Source: Aquipuribacter nitratireducens
GTDB lineage: Bacteria; Actinomycetota; Actinomycetes; Actinomycetales; JBBAYJ01
NCBI RefSeq assembly: GCF_037860835.1
Contig: NZ_JBBEOG010000007.1
Span: 62,001-126,000, forward strand
Direction: 5' to 3'
DNA: 64,000 nucleotides
Shown: piece after piece, positions 42,930 to 50,830 of the stretch
Layout: every line of letters begins with the position of its first letter
Position numbering within the stretch: position 1 is the stretch's first letter
Translations under genes and position numbers: made by a program
Notes under the pieces: generated by a model
What the model saw: the letters and a program-made list of their open reading frames with translations, nothing else
Told to the model about the DNA's origin: nothing
Databases searched by the model: none

Positions 42930-43769
42930 GTGCGCGCTGCGTTCCGTCACGTCGTCCCCGTGGTGGCCGGTGCCGCCGTCCTCGGTCTCGCGGCCTGCAC
43001 CGGGACCGGCGGGGACCTCGTGCCGGACAGCCCCGGCAGCCCGGCCGGGACCACACCCGTCGCCACGGGCGCGGCGTCCGGCGCCGCGGCGGGGTCCCCG
43101 GCGCCGACGGACGGGCGCGCCACCGCGCGCGTCCTCGACGACTTCGCCGACCTCCCGGCCTCGGGGCTCGACGACGACGGCACGCCCGTGGGGCTGCAGG
43201 TCTTCGGGTCGCCCGACGCGGTCGTCGAGGTCGACGCCGTGACCCCGCCCGAGCCGCGTCCCGGCACCGGCGACGCCGCCGGGTCCGCGCTGGAGGTCAC
43301 CGTGACGACAGCCGAGCACGGCGGTGTCGTGCGGGTCCTCGGCGACGGCGGCTCCTGGCAGCCGGTCGACGCCACGGACTCGACCGGCCTCGGGCTGTGG
43401 TTCCTCGGCACGGGGTCGGGCGAGGTGTGGTTCGTCGACCTGCTCGACAACCGCTCCGAGGGGTCGGAGGTCGACGACGCCGGGCGCTGGACGGCGTACT
43501 TCACCGACGACACCCCCGGCTGGCGACGGCTCGCCTGGGGCTGGGACGAGCTCGAGAGGAAGGACGTCGGCAACGGGGCCCCCGACGACGGGCTCACCCT
43601 CGAGGCGGTCACCGGCTGGGCCCTCGGGGTGCTCGACACCGGTGGGGACCCGGTCACGGCGTACGTCGACGACGTCGCCCTGCTCGCCGCCGGCGGGACG
43701 GACGCACCGGCCCCACCGCGGCCGGCGCCCGCCGCGAGCCCGGACTCCACGGCGTCGGCCGCACCGTGA
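42930..43769 (+). CDS. Lipoprotein with a carbohydrate-binding-like jelly-roll domain
   Basis: A 279-residue exported lipoprotein: signal and lipobox LAAC (Cys23), a Gly/Ala/Pro-rich linker to about residue 70, then a beta domain beginning RVLDDFADLP. Strands such as GGVVRVLGDGGSWQPVDATD, GLGLWFLGTGSGEVWFVDLL, WTAYFTDDTPGWRRLAWGWD and a final VTAYVDDVALLAAGG give the shape of CBM11/CIA30-type sugar-binding jelly rolls. This is by resemblance only. The C-terminus is a Pro/Ala tail. It precedes the GH26-like glycosidase gene by 218 bases, so both may act on the same glycan at the cell surface. Confidence 0.72.
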   Translation: MRAAFRHVVPVVAGAAVLGLAACTGTGGDLVPDSPGSPAGTTPVATGAASGAAAGSPAPTDGRATARVLDDFADLPASGLDDDGTPVGLQVFGSPDAVVEVDAVTPPEPRPGTGDAAGSALEVTVTTAEHGGVVRVLGDGGSWQPVDATDSTGLGLWFLGTGSGEVWFVDLLDNRSEGSEVDDAGRWTAYFTDDTPGWRRLAWGWDELERKDVGNGAPDDGLTLEAVTGWALGVLDTGGDPVTAYVDDVALLAAGGTDAPAPPRPAPAASPDSTASAAP

Positions 43770-43987
43770 CGCCCTCGCGAGGTGCCGTGACGCGTCGCGC
43801 GTCCGGCGCAGCGGCCGGGTCACCCGCGCAGGCTCACCGGCACACGCGCAGCGTGTCCGCCGCCACCGCCGGGCCAGCGCCCCACCCCGAGGTGCACGGA
43901 CGGCGACGCGCGACGCCCGCGCAGGTGGCGGGCGGTCTGCCGGGTCGGTCGATGCTGTGACGGGGGGCGGGTGACGATGCCCCTGAC
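43770..43987 (+). other. Intergenic region before the GH26-like gene
   Basis: 218 bases with no convincing gene. It includes a small perfect hairpin (CACGCGCAGCGTG) near 43842 and G-rich runs before the GTG at 43988. No promoter could be placed with confidence. Confidence 0.4.
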
Positions 43988-45178
43988 GTGCCGCAGTCCC
44001 ACCCGTCCCGCTCCCGTGCGCCCGGCGGGCCCCGTGTCGGCGTCACGCTCCTCCTCGCCGTCGTCACCGTCGTCGTGACGCTCGTCGCCACGCCCCTCAC
44101 CGGGACGCTCCTCACGAGCGCCGAGGCCGCCCGGCGGCTGCCCGGCGCGACGCGGACGGCTGCCGGTGGCGCGACCGCCGCGACCGGCGCGACGGAGTGG
44201 ACGACCCGTGCGGTCCGCACGACCACGTCCGTCGGCCGCAAGAGGCCGGCACCGAGCCCGACCCCGAGCCCTACGCCCACGCCCACCCCGAGCCCCACCC
44301 CCACGCCCGGCCCGACCCGCATGGCGTTCGGCGTGTCCGTCCCGGGCGGTCCCACCGCGCACGCGGAGCTCGACGAGGTCGCCCGCCTCGTCGGCGAGCA
44401 GCCCGGCATCGTCCTGTCGTACGTCGACTTCACCCGACCGCTGCCGGTCGCCGAGCTCGACGCCGTGCGTGCCCGCGGCGCGGTGCCCGTGGTCACGTGG
44501 GAGCCGTGGGCCGCCGGCGCGGGCGTCGCGCAGCCGACGTACTCCCTCGCGCGTATCGCCGGCGGCGACCACGACGCCCACATCCGGGCCTTCGCCCGCG
44601 ACCTCGCCGCCTGGACGACCGCGAACCGCCAGGGCGTCCGGCTGCGCTTCGCCCACGAGATGAACGGCGACTGGTACCCGTGGGCCGAGCAGGTCAACGG
44701 CAACCGGTCGGGCGACTACGTCCGCGCGTGGCGGCACGTCCACACCCTCGTCGAGGCGTCCGGCGCCGACGTGGAGTGGGTGTGGAGCCCCAACGTGCCC
44801 TACCCGGGCTCGGCCCCGGTGGCGGGGCTGTACCCCGGGTCCGCGTACGTCGACGTCGTCGCCCTCGACGGCTACAACTGGGGCACGAGCCAGTCGTGGT
44901 CGAGCTGGCAGCAGCCCCAGGAGCTGCTGGGTCCCGGTCTCGCCGAGCTGCGGGCGGTCGCCCCGGGCACGCCGGTCCTCGTGGCCGAGACCGCGTCCGC
45001 CGAGCAGGGCGGCGACAAGGCCGCGTGGGCCGCGGAGCTCGTCCGCTACCTCGACGCGCAGCCCGACGTCGTCGGTCTCGTGTGGTTCTCCCACGACAAG
45101 GAGGCCGACTGGCGGATCGACAGCAGCCCCGCGGTCCCGACCGCGCTGCGTGCCGCCCTCGCGGCCCGGCAGGGCTGA
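43988..45178 (+). CDS. Secreted GH26-like glycoside hydrolase (mannanase family)
   Basis: A 396-residue exported enzyme. A signal-anchor helix (about 17-47) is followed by a proline/threonine linker (SPTPTPTPSPTPTPG, about 90-108) and a TIM barrel. The probable acid/base Glu is in RFAHEMNGDWYPWAEQ and the nucleophile Glu in VLVAETASAEQGG, the arrangement of GH26 beta-mannanases and related endoglucanases. EWVWSPNVPYPGS and VDVVALDGYNWG also fit. The linker points to display on or beyond the cell wall. The GTG at 43988 gives a basic N-terminus. The sigma-28-like promoter of the next operon begins 19 bases after its stop. Confidence 0.83.
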   Translation: MPQSHPSRSRAPGGPRVGVTLLLAVVTVVVTLVATPLTGTLLTSAEAARRLPGATRTAAGGATAATGATEWTTRAVRTTTSVGRKRPAPSPTPSPTPTPTPSPTPTPGPTRMAFGVSVPGGPTAHAELDEVARLVGEQPGIVLSYVDFTRPLPVAELDAVRARGAVPVVTWEPWAAGAGVAQPTYSLARIAGGDHDAHIRAFARDLAAWTTANRQGVRLRFAHEMNGDWYPWAEQVNGNRSGDYVRAWRHVHTLVEASGADVEWVWSPNVPYPGSAPVAGLYPGSAYVDVVALDGYNWGTSQSWSSWQQPQELLGPGLAELRAVAPGTPVLVAETASAEQGGDKAAWAAELVRYLDAQPDVVGLVWFSHDKEADWRIDSSPAVPTALRAALAARQG

Positions 45179-45197
45179 GCCGGGTCACCTGTTCGGC

Positions 45198-45225
45198 TCA
45201 AGCGCCGTCCCCTGCCATCCGATAC
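45198..45225 (+). promoter_or_regulatory. Sigma-28-like promoter of the partner-switch/glycosyltransferase operon
   Basis: TCAA (45198-45201), 16 bases, TCCGATAC (45218-45225). Versus TAAA-N15-GCCGATAA it matches three of four at -35 and six of eight at -10, with one extra base of spacing. The first gene starts at 45299 after a 70-base leader with an AGGAGG ribosome-binding site. Confidence 0.58.
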
Positions 45226-45298
45226 CTCGCACGGCGGCGTACCTCTGTCGCCGTCCAGGTTCCACGGTCGGAGCCGAGCAGCAGGAGGACCCGCCGCG

Positions 45299-46507
45299 AT
45301 GACGAGAACGACGGACCCGGTCGACGTCGACGAGGAGGCGCGGGTGCGCGCGCTCCGGGCCCTCGACGTGCTCGACACGCCCGAGGAGGACCGCTTCGAC
45401 CGCGTGACGCGCCTCGCCGCCGGCCTCTTCGGGGTGCCGATGGCCGCCGTCACGCTGCTGGACCGCGACCGGCAGTTCTTCAAGTCCGCGCAGGGCCTCA
45501 CGGCCGGTGCGAGCACCCCGCGCTCCGACGCCATCTGCGACGCGACGATCCAGGGCCCCGGCACGCTCGTCGTGGAGGACCTCGCGGCGGACGACCGGTT
45601 CGCCGACAACCGCTGGGTGGTCGGCGACCCCCGCGCCCGCTTCTACGCCGGGCACCCGCTGGAGACCGCGGACGGCCAGCGTGTCGGCACCCTCTGCATC
45701 CTCGACGACCGGCCCCGGTCCCTGAGCGCCGGCGAGGAGTCGCTGCTCCGGGACCTCGCGATGTGGGTCCAGCAGGAGCTCACCACCGACCGCGAGATCG
45801 GCCGGGCGGCCGCCGTGCAGCAGGGTCTGCTGCCCCGCCGCCCGCCGGTGCTGCCCGGCTACGACCTCGCCGCCGCGTGCCTGCCGTCGCGCGGGGTCGG
45901 CGGCGACTTCTACGACTGGTACTCCCTGCCGGGGACGGGACTGGGACGCGTCGCCCTGTCCGTCGTCGACGTCATGGGAAAGGGGCTGGCCGCCGCCATC
46001 ATCACGGCGACCGTCCGGGCCGTCCTGCGGAGCACCGCCCGCGCCGGCGGCCCGGCGGTCGCCCTCGACGTCGCCGCCGAGGCGCTCGCGGCCGACCTCG
46101 ACCACGCCGCGACGTTCGTCACCGCCTTCCACGCCCACCTCGACCCCGCCACCGGGCTCGTCCGGTACGCCGACGCCGGGCACGGCCTCGCGATGGTCGT
46201 GCGCGTGGACGGGGGCGTCGAGCGGCTGCGCTCCGACGACCTGCCCCTCGGTGTCGGGGCCGGGCTCACCGACGGCTTCCGGCCGCACAGCGTCGCGCTC
46301 GGGCCGGGTGACACGCTCGTGGCGTGCAGCGACGGGGTCCTCGACCTCTTCGACGGCACCCTGGCCGCCCTCGCCGACGTCGAGACCCTCGTGCGCTCGT
46401 CGGCGGAGGCCGCCGAGGTCGTCGCGCGCGTCTCGCGCCTCGCCCACCGCCGGACCCCGCCCGACGACGTCACGGTCGTCGTCGTGCGTCGGCAGGCCGG
46501 GGCGTGA
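45299..46507 (+). CDS. GAF-PP2C (SpoIIE/RsbU-type) serine phosphatase
   Basis: A 402-residue regulator that should dephosphorylate the STAS antagonist encoded two genes later. The GAF domain (about 25-165) has ALDVLDTPEEDRFDRVTRLA and PLETADGQRVGTLCILDD. The phosphatase domain (about 185-400) has the metal-binding Asp in GVGGDFYDWY and VVDVMGKG, then YADAGHGLAMVV, VACSDGVLDLFD and PDDVTVVVV. All metal residues are kept, so it is probably active. ATG 45299 has AGGAGG nearby. The stop overlaps the glycosyltransferase start by 4 bases. The ligand of the GAF domain is unknown. Confidence 0.93.
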   Translation: MTRTTDPVDVDEEARVRALRALDVLDTPEEDRFDRVTRLAAGLFGVPMAAVTLLDRDRQFFKSAQGLTAGASTPRSDAICDATIQGPGTLVVEDLAADDRFADNRWVVGDPRARFYAGHPLETADGQRVGTLCILDDRPRSLSAGEESLLRDLAMWVQQELTTDREIGRAAAVQQGLLPRRPPVLPGYDLAAACLPSRGVGGDFYDWYSLPGTGLGRVALSVVDVMGKGLAAAIITATVRAVLRSTARAGGPAVALDVAAEALAADLDHAATFVTAFHAHLDPATGLVRYADAGHGLAMVVRVDGGVERLRSDDLPLGVGAGLTDGFRPHSVALGPGDTLVACSDGVLDLFDGTLAALADVETLVRSSAEAAEVVARVSRLAHRRTPPDDVTVVVVRRQAGA

Positions 46508-48555
46508 GCGGCAGCCTCCCGCTCGACACCACGGCGCGGGGCCCGCTCACGGGACGGCTCCTGCTCGTCCGGGCCCTCGTCGTCCTCACCCTCCTGCTCG
46601 GCACCTCCTACGTCGTGTGGCGGTGGGGGTGGTCGGTGCCGTGGGAGGTGTGGTGGATCGCCGTGCCGCTCGTCGTCGCCGAGACCTACAGCCTCGTCGA
46701 CGCGTGGCTGTTCGGTGTGACGGCGTGGCGGCTGAAGCAGCGCGGCGACGCCCCGCCCGCCCCCGCGGGCGTGAGCGTCGACGTCCTCATCACGACGTAC
46801 AACGAGGACGTCGAGCTCGTCATGACGACCGCGCTCGCGGCGCAGCGGATCCGCTACCCCCACCGCACGTACGTCCTCGACGACGGCAACCGGCCCGAGA
46901 TGCGGTCGGCGGCCGAGGCGGCCGGCGTCGGGTACATCACCCGCAGCGAGGACTGGGTCGGCAAGCAGCGCCACGCGAAGGCCGGCAACCTCAACAACGC
47001 GCTGTTCGCCACCGACGGCGAGCTCATGCTCGTCCTCGACGCCGACCAGGTGCCGGCACCGGAGATCCTCGACCGCACGATCGGCTGGTTCGACGACCCG
47101 CGGGTCGCGCTCGTCCAGACCCCGCAGTACTTCACCAACGTCACCGACGCCGACCCCTTCGGCGTGCAGGCGCCCCTGTTCTACGGGCCCATCCAGCAGG
47201 GCAAGGACGGGTGGAACGCGGCGTTCTTCTGCGGCTCCAACGCGGTCCTGCGACGCGAGGCGCTCATGCAGATCGGTGTCGTCGGCTACGTCCGGCAGCT
47301 CGACCGGGCCGTTCGCGACGCCCTGCGCACCGCCGACCGCGTGCTCGCCCGCGCGGTGCGCGAGGCACGCCGGGACCCCGGCGCCGCCACGACCCTCCGG
47401 GCCCTCACGAGCGTCCGGGACGCTGCCGCCCGCGCGCGGCGACGGCTCGACGCGGGCGAGCCGGCCGGTGAGGTGACGTACGACTTCCAGCGGGCGGTCG
47501 ACGCCGCTGCGCGGGACGTCGTCGCCGACGACGTCGCCGCCCTCGAGGCGGACCTGCGCGCCATCGCCGAGATGGGCGTCGGCGCGGGCCGGCACCGCGG
47601 CGGGGGACCCGGCATCGCGATCGACGAGGAGATCGGCGAGGCGGTCGTCGACGAGGCCGCCCTCGAGCGGCTCGCCGCGCGGGAGTGGTCCCCGCTCGGG
47701 GCGCTGGAGTCCGTGCGCGCGGTCGTGCGGGCCGTCGACGTCGACCGGGCCGACGAGGCCCAGCCCGTCATGCCGATGGCGACGATCTCCGTGACGGAGG
47801 ACATGGCGACCGCCATGCGGCTGCACGCCCTCGGCTGGCGCTCGGTGTACCACCACGAGGTGCTCGCCCACGGCCTCGCGCCGGAGGACCTCGGGACGAT
47901 GCTCACCCAGCGGCTGCGCTGGGCGCAGGGGACGCTGCAGGTGATGCTGCGGGAGAACCCCCTCGTCCAGCGGGGTCTCTCGCTCGGCCAGAAGCTCATG
48001 TACTCCGCGACGATGTGGACGTACCTGTCGGGCTTCTTCGCCCTCGTCTACATCGCCGCGCCGGTGCTGTACCTGTGCGTCGGCGTGCAGCCGGTCGAGG
48101 CGTACAGCGTCGAGTTCTTCGCCCGGCTCCTGCCGTTCCTCGTCGTCAACCAGCTGCTGTTCGCCGTCGTCGGGCGCGGCATCCGCACGTGGCGCGGCCA
48201 GCAGTACTCCCTCGCCCTCTTCCCCCTGTGGATCACGGCGTGCGCGACGGCCGTGGGGAACGTCTTCTTCGGTCGGGGGCTCGGCTTCGCCGTCACCCCG
48301 AAGAACCGGCAGGCGGTCGACCGGCCGCGCTGGGACCTCGTGCGCTGGCAGCTCGTCGCGGTCGGGCTGCTCGTGGTGTCCGTCGTCGTCGGGGTGACAC
48401 GCTGGGCGCTCGGCGCCGCACCGGCGCTGGGCACGTGGGTGAACGTCGCCTGGGTGGTGTACGACCTGTTCCTGCTGAGCGTGCTGTTCCGGGCGGCCAC
48501 CTTCCGCCCCGCCGACGACCCCGACACCGCGACCACCGAAGGAGCCTCCCGCTGA
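46504..48555 (+). CDS. Cellulose-synthase-like GT2 glycosyltransferase with a large catalytic-domain insert
   Basis: Membrane processive glycosyltransferase of 683 residues, expected to polymerise an NDP-sugar and move the chain across the membrane. Two N-terminal helices precede the GT-A domain: DVLITTYNED, LDDGNRPE (Asp126-127), LVLDADQV (DAD 179-181), then TED (431-433) and QRLRW (469-473), followed by about five C-terminal helices. Between GSNAVLRREALMQIG and ATISVTEDMATA, normally about ten residues apart, lies an extra helical, charged segment of about 168 residues (259-426). No PilZ domain is seen, so c-di-GMP control as in BcsA would need a partner. It overlaps both neighbours (4 and 1 bases). 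The polymer could be cellulose or another glucan. Confidence 0.9.
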   Translation: MSGSLPLDTTARGPLTGRLLLVRALVVLTLLLGTSYVVWRWGWSVPWEVWWIAVPLVVAETYSLVDAWLFGVTAWRLKQRGDAPPAPAGVSVDVLITTYNEDVELVMTTALAAQRIRYPHRTYVLDDGNRPEMRSAAEAAGVGYITRSEDWVGKQRHAKAGNLNNALFATDGELMLVLDADQVPAPEILDRTIGWFDDPRVALVQTPQYFTNVTDADPFGVQAPLFYGPIQQGKDGWNAAFFCGSNAVLRREALMQIGVVGYVRQLDRAVRDALRTADRVLARAVREARRDPGAATTLRALTSVRDAAARARRRLDAGEPAGEVTYDFQRAVDAAARDVVADDVAALEADLRAIAEMGVGAGRHRGGGPGIAIDEEIGEAVVDEAALERLAAREWSPLGALESVRAVVRAVDVDRADEAQPVMPMATISVTEDMATAMRLHALGWRSVYHHEVLAHGLAPEDLGTMLTQRLRWAQGTLQVMLRENPLVQRGLSLGQKLMYSATMWTYLSGFFALVYIAAPVLYLCVGVQPVEAYSVEFFARLLPFLVVNQLLFAVVGRGIRTWRGQQYSLALFPLWITACATAVGNVFFGRGLGFAVTPKNRQAVDRPRWDLVRWQLVAVGLLVVSVVVGVTRWALGAAPALGTWVNVAWVVYDLFLLSVLFRAATFRPADDPDTATTEGASR

Positions 48556-48887
48556 TGGACATCGGGACCACCCGCACCGACGACGGCCTCGTGGTGGTGA
48601 GCCCCGTGGGGCGGCTCACGATGGTGTCGGCGCCGCAGCTGCGCGCGGTCGTGACCGCGTGCGTCACGACCGGCGACGCCCGCGTCGTCGTCGACATGTC
48701 CGCGGTCGAGTTCATCGACTCCTCCGGCCTGGGCGCCCTCGTCGCCGGCCTCAAGGCCGCTCGGCAGGGGGGCGGCGACCTCCGCATCGCCCGTCTGGCG
48801 CCCCAGGTGCTCACGGTCCTGCAGCTGACGAACCTCGACCGGGTCATGCGTCCGTACGCGTCGGTCGAGGAGGCCTTCGGTGGCTGA
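48555..48887 (+). CDS. STAS-domain anti-sigma factor antagonist
   Basis: A 110-residue RsbV/SpoIIAA-like protein. The phospho-acceptor Ser is in MSAVEFIDSSGLGALVAGLK, and the C-terminal VLTVLQLTNLDRVMRPYASV completes the fold. In such systems the unphosphorylated form binds the HATPase kinase and releases its target, and the PP2C phosphatase resets it. All three components are present here. ATG 48555 shares its first base with the stop of the glycosyltransferase (TGATG), placing the antagonist in translational lockstep with the enzyme. No sigma factor is adjacent, so the final target may be something else. Confidence 0.93.
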   Translation: MDIGTTRTDDGLVVVSPVGRLTMVSAPQLRAVVTACVTTGDARVVVDMSAVEFIDSSGLGALVAGLKAARQGGGDLRIARLAPQVLTVLQLTNLDRVMRPYASVEEAFGG

Positions 48888-48911
48888 GCCCGCCCGACCG
48901 GGTGGGACCGC

Positions 48912-49346
48912 GTGAGCCGGGCGGACGGCTCGCGCTCGCTCGTCACCGTCACCGACGCGGAGAGCCTCGGACGCGTCCACGAGCTGCTGGCGGGCCTGTG
49001 GCGGGACCGGCCCGAGGTGCCGGACGAGGACCGGATCGCACTGGAGACCGCCCTCGCGGAGCTCGTCGCCAACGCCGTGGAGCACGCGAGCCCCGGTCTG
49101 CCGGTGCCGATGGACATCGCCGTCGAGTGCTGGCCGGACCGGCTCGAGGCCGTCCTCCGCGACTCGGGCGTGCCGCTGCCCGCGGCCGCGCTCGCGGTCC
49201 TCACCGCCGCCGAGCCACCGGAGGTCGACCCGCTCGCGGAGAGCGGGCGGGGGCTGCTGCTCGTCCGGCTCACGATGGACGAGGTGACGTACTCCCGCGG
49301 CGCCGACGACCGCAACGTCTGGCGGCTCGTGCGTCGGCGTCGCTGA
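48912..49346 (+). CDS. RsbW-like HATPase serine kinase/anti-sigma protein
   Basis: A 144-residue single HATPase domain. The N box is ETALAELVANAVEHASPG, the G1 loop is LRDSGVPLP and the G2 loop is ESGRGLLLVRLTMDEVTY, so ATP binding is likely. It should phosphorylate the STAS protein encoded just upstream and sequester a partner. GTG 48912 is 24 bases after the STAS stop. Typical RsbW proteins hold a sigma factor, but none is encoded in the operon. The ECF factor at 49805 has its own promoter and lacks the sigma-B features such kinases bind. The gene ends facing a convergent DUF3140 gene. Confidence 0.9.
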   Translation: MSRADGSRSLVTVTDAESLGRVHELLAGLWRDRPEVPDEDRIALETALAELVANAVEHASPGLPVPMDIAVECWPDRLEAVLRDSGVPLPAAALAVLTAAEPPEVDPLAESGRGLLLVRLTMDEVTYSRGADDRNVWRLVRRRR

Positions 49347-49352
49347 CGCGTC

Positions 49353-49721
49353 TCAGCCGCCCCGCGGCGGCTGCAGCGGGTCGTGCCCGATCGTCATGAG
49401 CTCGTGGCGCCACGCCGCGTCGCCGGCCGTGGGCTCGAGGTCCTCGCGCCGCTGCGCGGTGACGCGGTCGACGACCCGGGCCATGGTCGTGACGTCGGCC
49501 TCGTCGAGGTCGGTCTTCCGCCGACCGAGGATGCGGAGCACGTGCTGGCCCGTCGACAGCCCCGGCATGTGGCCGGTCTCGTCGAGGAACGCCTCGGCGT
49601 CCTCGTCGGCGGCGCGCACCCGCAGCCAGTCGGACAGGTCCTTGCTCGTCATGTTGACGACGGTGTGGAACTGCTCCCACAGCTCGTCGAGCTCGTGGTC
49701 GTCGAGGTCGTGGCGTGGCAT
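49353..49721 (-). CDS. DUF3140 protein
   Basis: A 122-residue acidic, soluble protein of the DUF3140 family: DELWEQFHTVVNMTSKDLSDWL, then AEAFLDETGHMPGLSTGQHVL, LGRRKTDLDEADVTTMARVVD and WRHELMTIGHDP. These blocks are the conserved core, whose function is unknown. It is often found in actinomycetes and some link it to DNA-binding proteins, without direct proof. ATG 49721 has a GGAGG site 4 bases upstream. A GC-rich hairpin (49354-49373) lies in its last codons and probably ends the convergent operon too. Confidence 0.88.
   Translation of the reverse strand: MPRHDLDDHELDELWEQFHTVVNMTSKDLSDWLRVRAADEDAEAFLDETGHMPGLSTGQHVLRILGRRKTDLDEADVTTMARVVDRVTAQRREDLEPTAGDAAWRHELMTIGHDPLQPPRGG
49354..49373. 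terminator. Hairpin at the convergent ends of the HATPase and DUF3140 genes
   Basis: CAGCCGCC, loop CCGC, GGCGGCTG: a perfect 8-bp stem in the last codons of the DUF3140 gene, eight bases after the HATPase stop. Confidence 0.6.
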
Positions 49722-49792
49722 GCCTCCAGCCGTACCCGGTCCGCGGTGCCGCCATGCCCGTCGGGGGCTCCCGGAGCGTCGGCCCCCGGGTC

Positions 49793-49798
49793 TACCGT
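49793..49798 (+). promoter_or_regulatory. Leaderless -10 hexamer for the ECF sigma gene
   Basis: TACCGT ends 6 bases before ATG 49805. Confidence 0.45.
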
Positions 49799-49804
49799 CG
49801 CGCC

Positions 49805-50824
49805 ATGACGCAGGTGCTCGACGCCGACACCGACCTCGACGCCTTCCGCGGCGAGCTCACCGGCTACTGCTACCGCATGCTCGGCTCCCTGCACGACGCG
49901 GAGGACGCCGTCCAGGACACGCTGGTGCGGGCGTGGCGGGCCGCCGAGCGGTTCGAGGGGCGCTCGAGCGTGCGGTCGTGGCTGTACCGGATCGCGACGA
50001 ACGTCTGCATCGACGCCATCGGCAGCCGTTCCCGCCGGGCGACGCCACTGGAGATCGGCGGGCCGTCGGCGCCGGTCGAGACCTCGCTCGCCGACGTGCG
50101 GGCGCACGAGGAGTGGCTGGAGCCCCTGCCGTGGGGGACCGCCACCCAGGACCTCGCCGCCGACCCGGCCGAGATCACCGCGGAGCGGGAGAGCGTCCGG
50201 CTCGCGTTCGTCGCGGCCCTCCAGCACCTGCCGGCCCGCCAGCGGGCCGTCCTCATCCTCCGCGACGTGCTGCGCTGGCGCGCCGACGAGGTCGCCGCCC
50301 TGCTGGGCGTCAGCACCGCCTCGGCCAACAGCCTTCTCCAGCGCGCCCGCGCGACCCTCGCCCAGCACCACCCGGACGACGCCCGACCGCTCGACCCGCT
50401 CGACGCCCGGCACCAGGCCCTCCTCGAGCGCTACCTCGACGCGTTCGAGCGATACGACATCGACGCCTTCGTCGCCCTCCTCCACGCCGACGCCACGCAG
50501 AACATGCCGCCGTTCGCCATGTGGCTGCGCGGCGCCGACGACATCGGGGCGTGGATGACCGGACCCGGCCACGGCTGCCGGGGCTCGCGCCTGGTGCCGA
50601 CGCGCGGCGCCAACGGCAGCGCGGCCGTCGCCCAGTACCGCCGGGCGGACCCGGACGACGAGACCGCCGGCCACGTGCCGTGGGCCGTCCACGTCCTCGA
50701 GGTGAGCGACGGGCGGGTCGGCAGCATCACGTCGTTCCTCGACACCCGGCTCTTCGCCGCCTTCGGCCTGCCCGACTCGCTGCCGCACGGGGCGCCGCTC
50801 CCCCGGCCCGCCGACGGCGCATGA
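49805..50824 (+). CDS. ECF sigma factor with SnoaL-like C-terminal domain (SigG-type)
   Basis: A 339-residue RNA polymerase sigma factor. Region 2 is LTGYCYRMLGSLHDAEDAVQDTLVRAWRAAERFEG, with VRSWLYRIATNVCIDAI, and region 4 is LQHLPARQRAVLILRDVLRW then ADEVAALLGVSTASANSLLQRARATL. A C-terminal SnoaL-like fold (about 205-325: LLERYLDAFERYDIDAFVALLHADATQNMPP and on) replaces an anti-sigma factor, as in the group of SigG/SigJ-like factors. That domain probably senses a ligand or gates DNA binding. ATG 49805 is behind a leaderless-type hexamer. It is divergent from DUF3140. Confidence 0.93.
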   Translation: MTQVLDADTDLDAFRGELTGYCYRMLGSLHDAEDAVQDTLVRAWRAAERFEGRSSVRSWLYRIATNVCIDAIGSRSRRATPLEIGGPSAPVETSLADVRAHEEWLEPLPWGTATQDLAADPAEITAERESVRLAFVAALQHLPARQRAVLILRDVLRWRADEVAALLGVSTASANSLLQRARATLAQHHPDDARPLDPLDARHQALLERYLDAFERYDIDAFVALLHADATQNMPPFAMWLRGADDIGAWMTGPGHGCRGSRLVPTRGANGSAAVAQYRRADPDDETAGHVPWAVHVLEVSDGRVGSITSFLDTRLFAAFGLPDSLPHGAPLPRPADGA

Positions 50825-50830
50825 CCTGAC

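Noticed and set aside
46504-48555. BcsA cellulose synthase directly activated by c-di-GMP
   Set aside because: No PilZ domain or RxxxR motif was found after the catalytic domain, so direct activation is not supported.
48912-49346. Assignment of the ECF sigma factor at 49805 as target of the HATPase kinase
   Set aside because: The factor is in a separate unit with its own promoter, and it carries a SnoaL domain typical of factors without anti-sigma partners.
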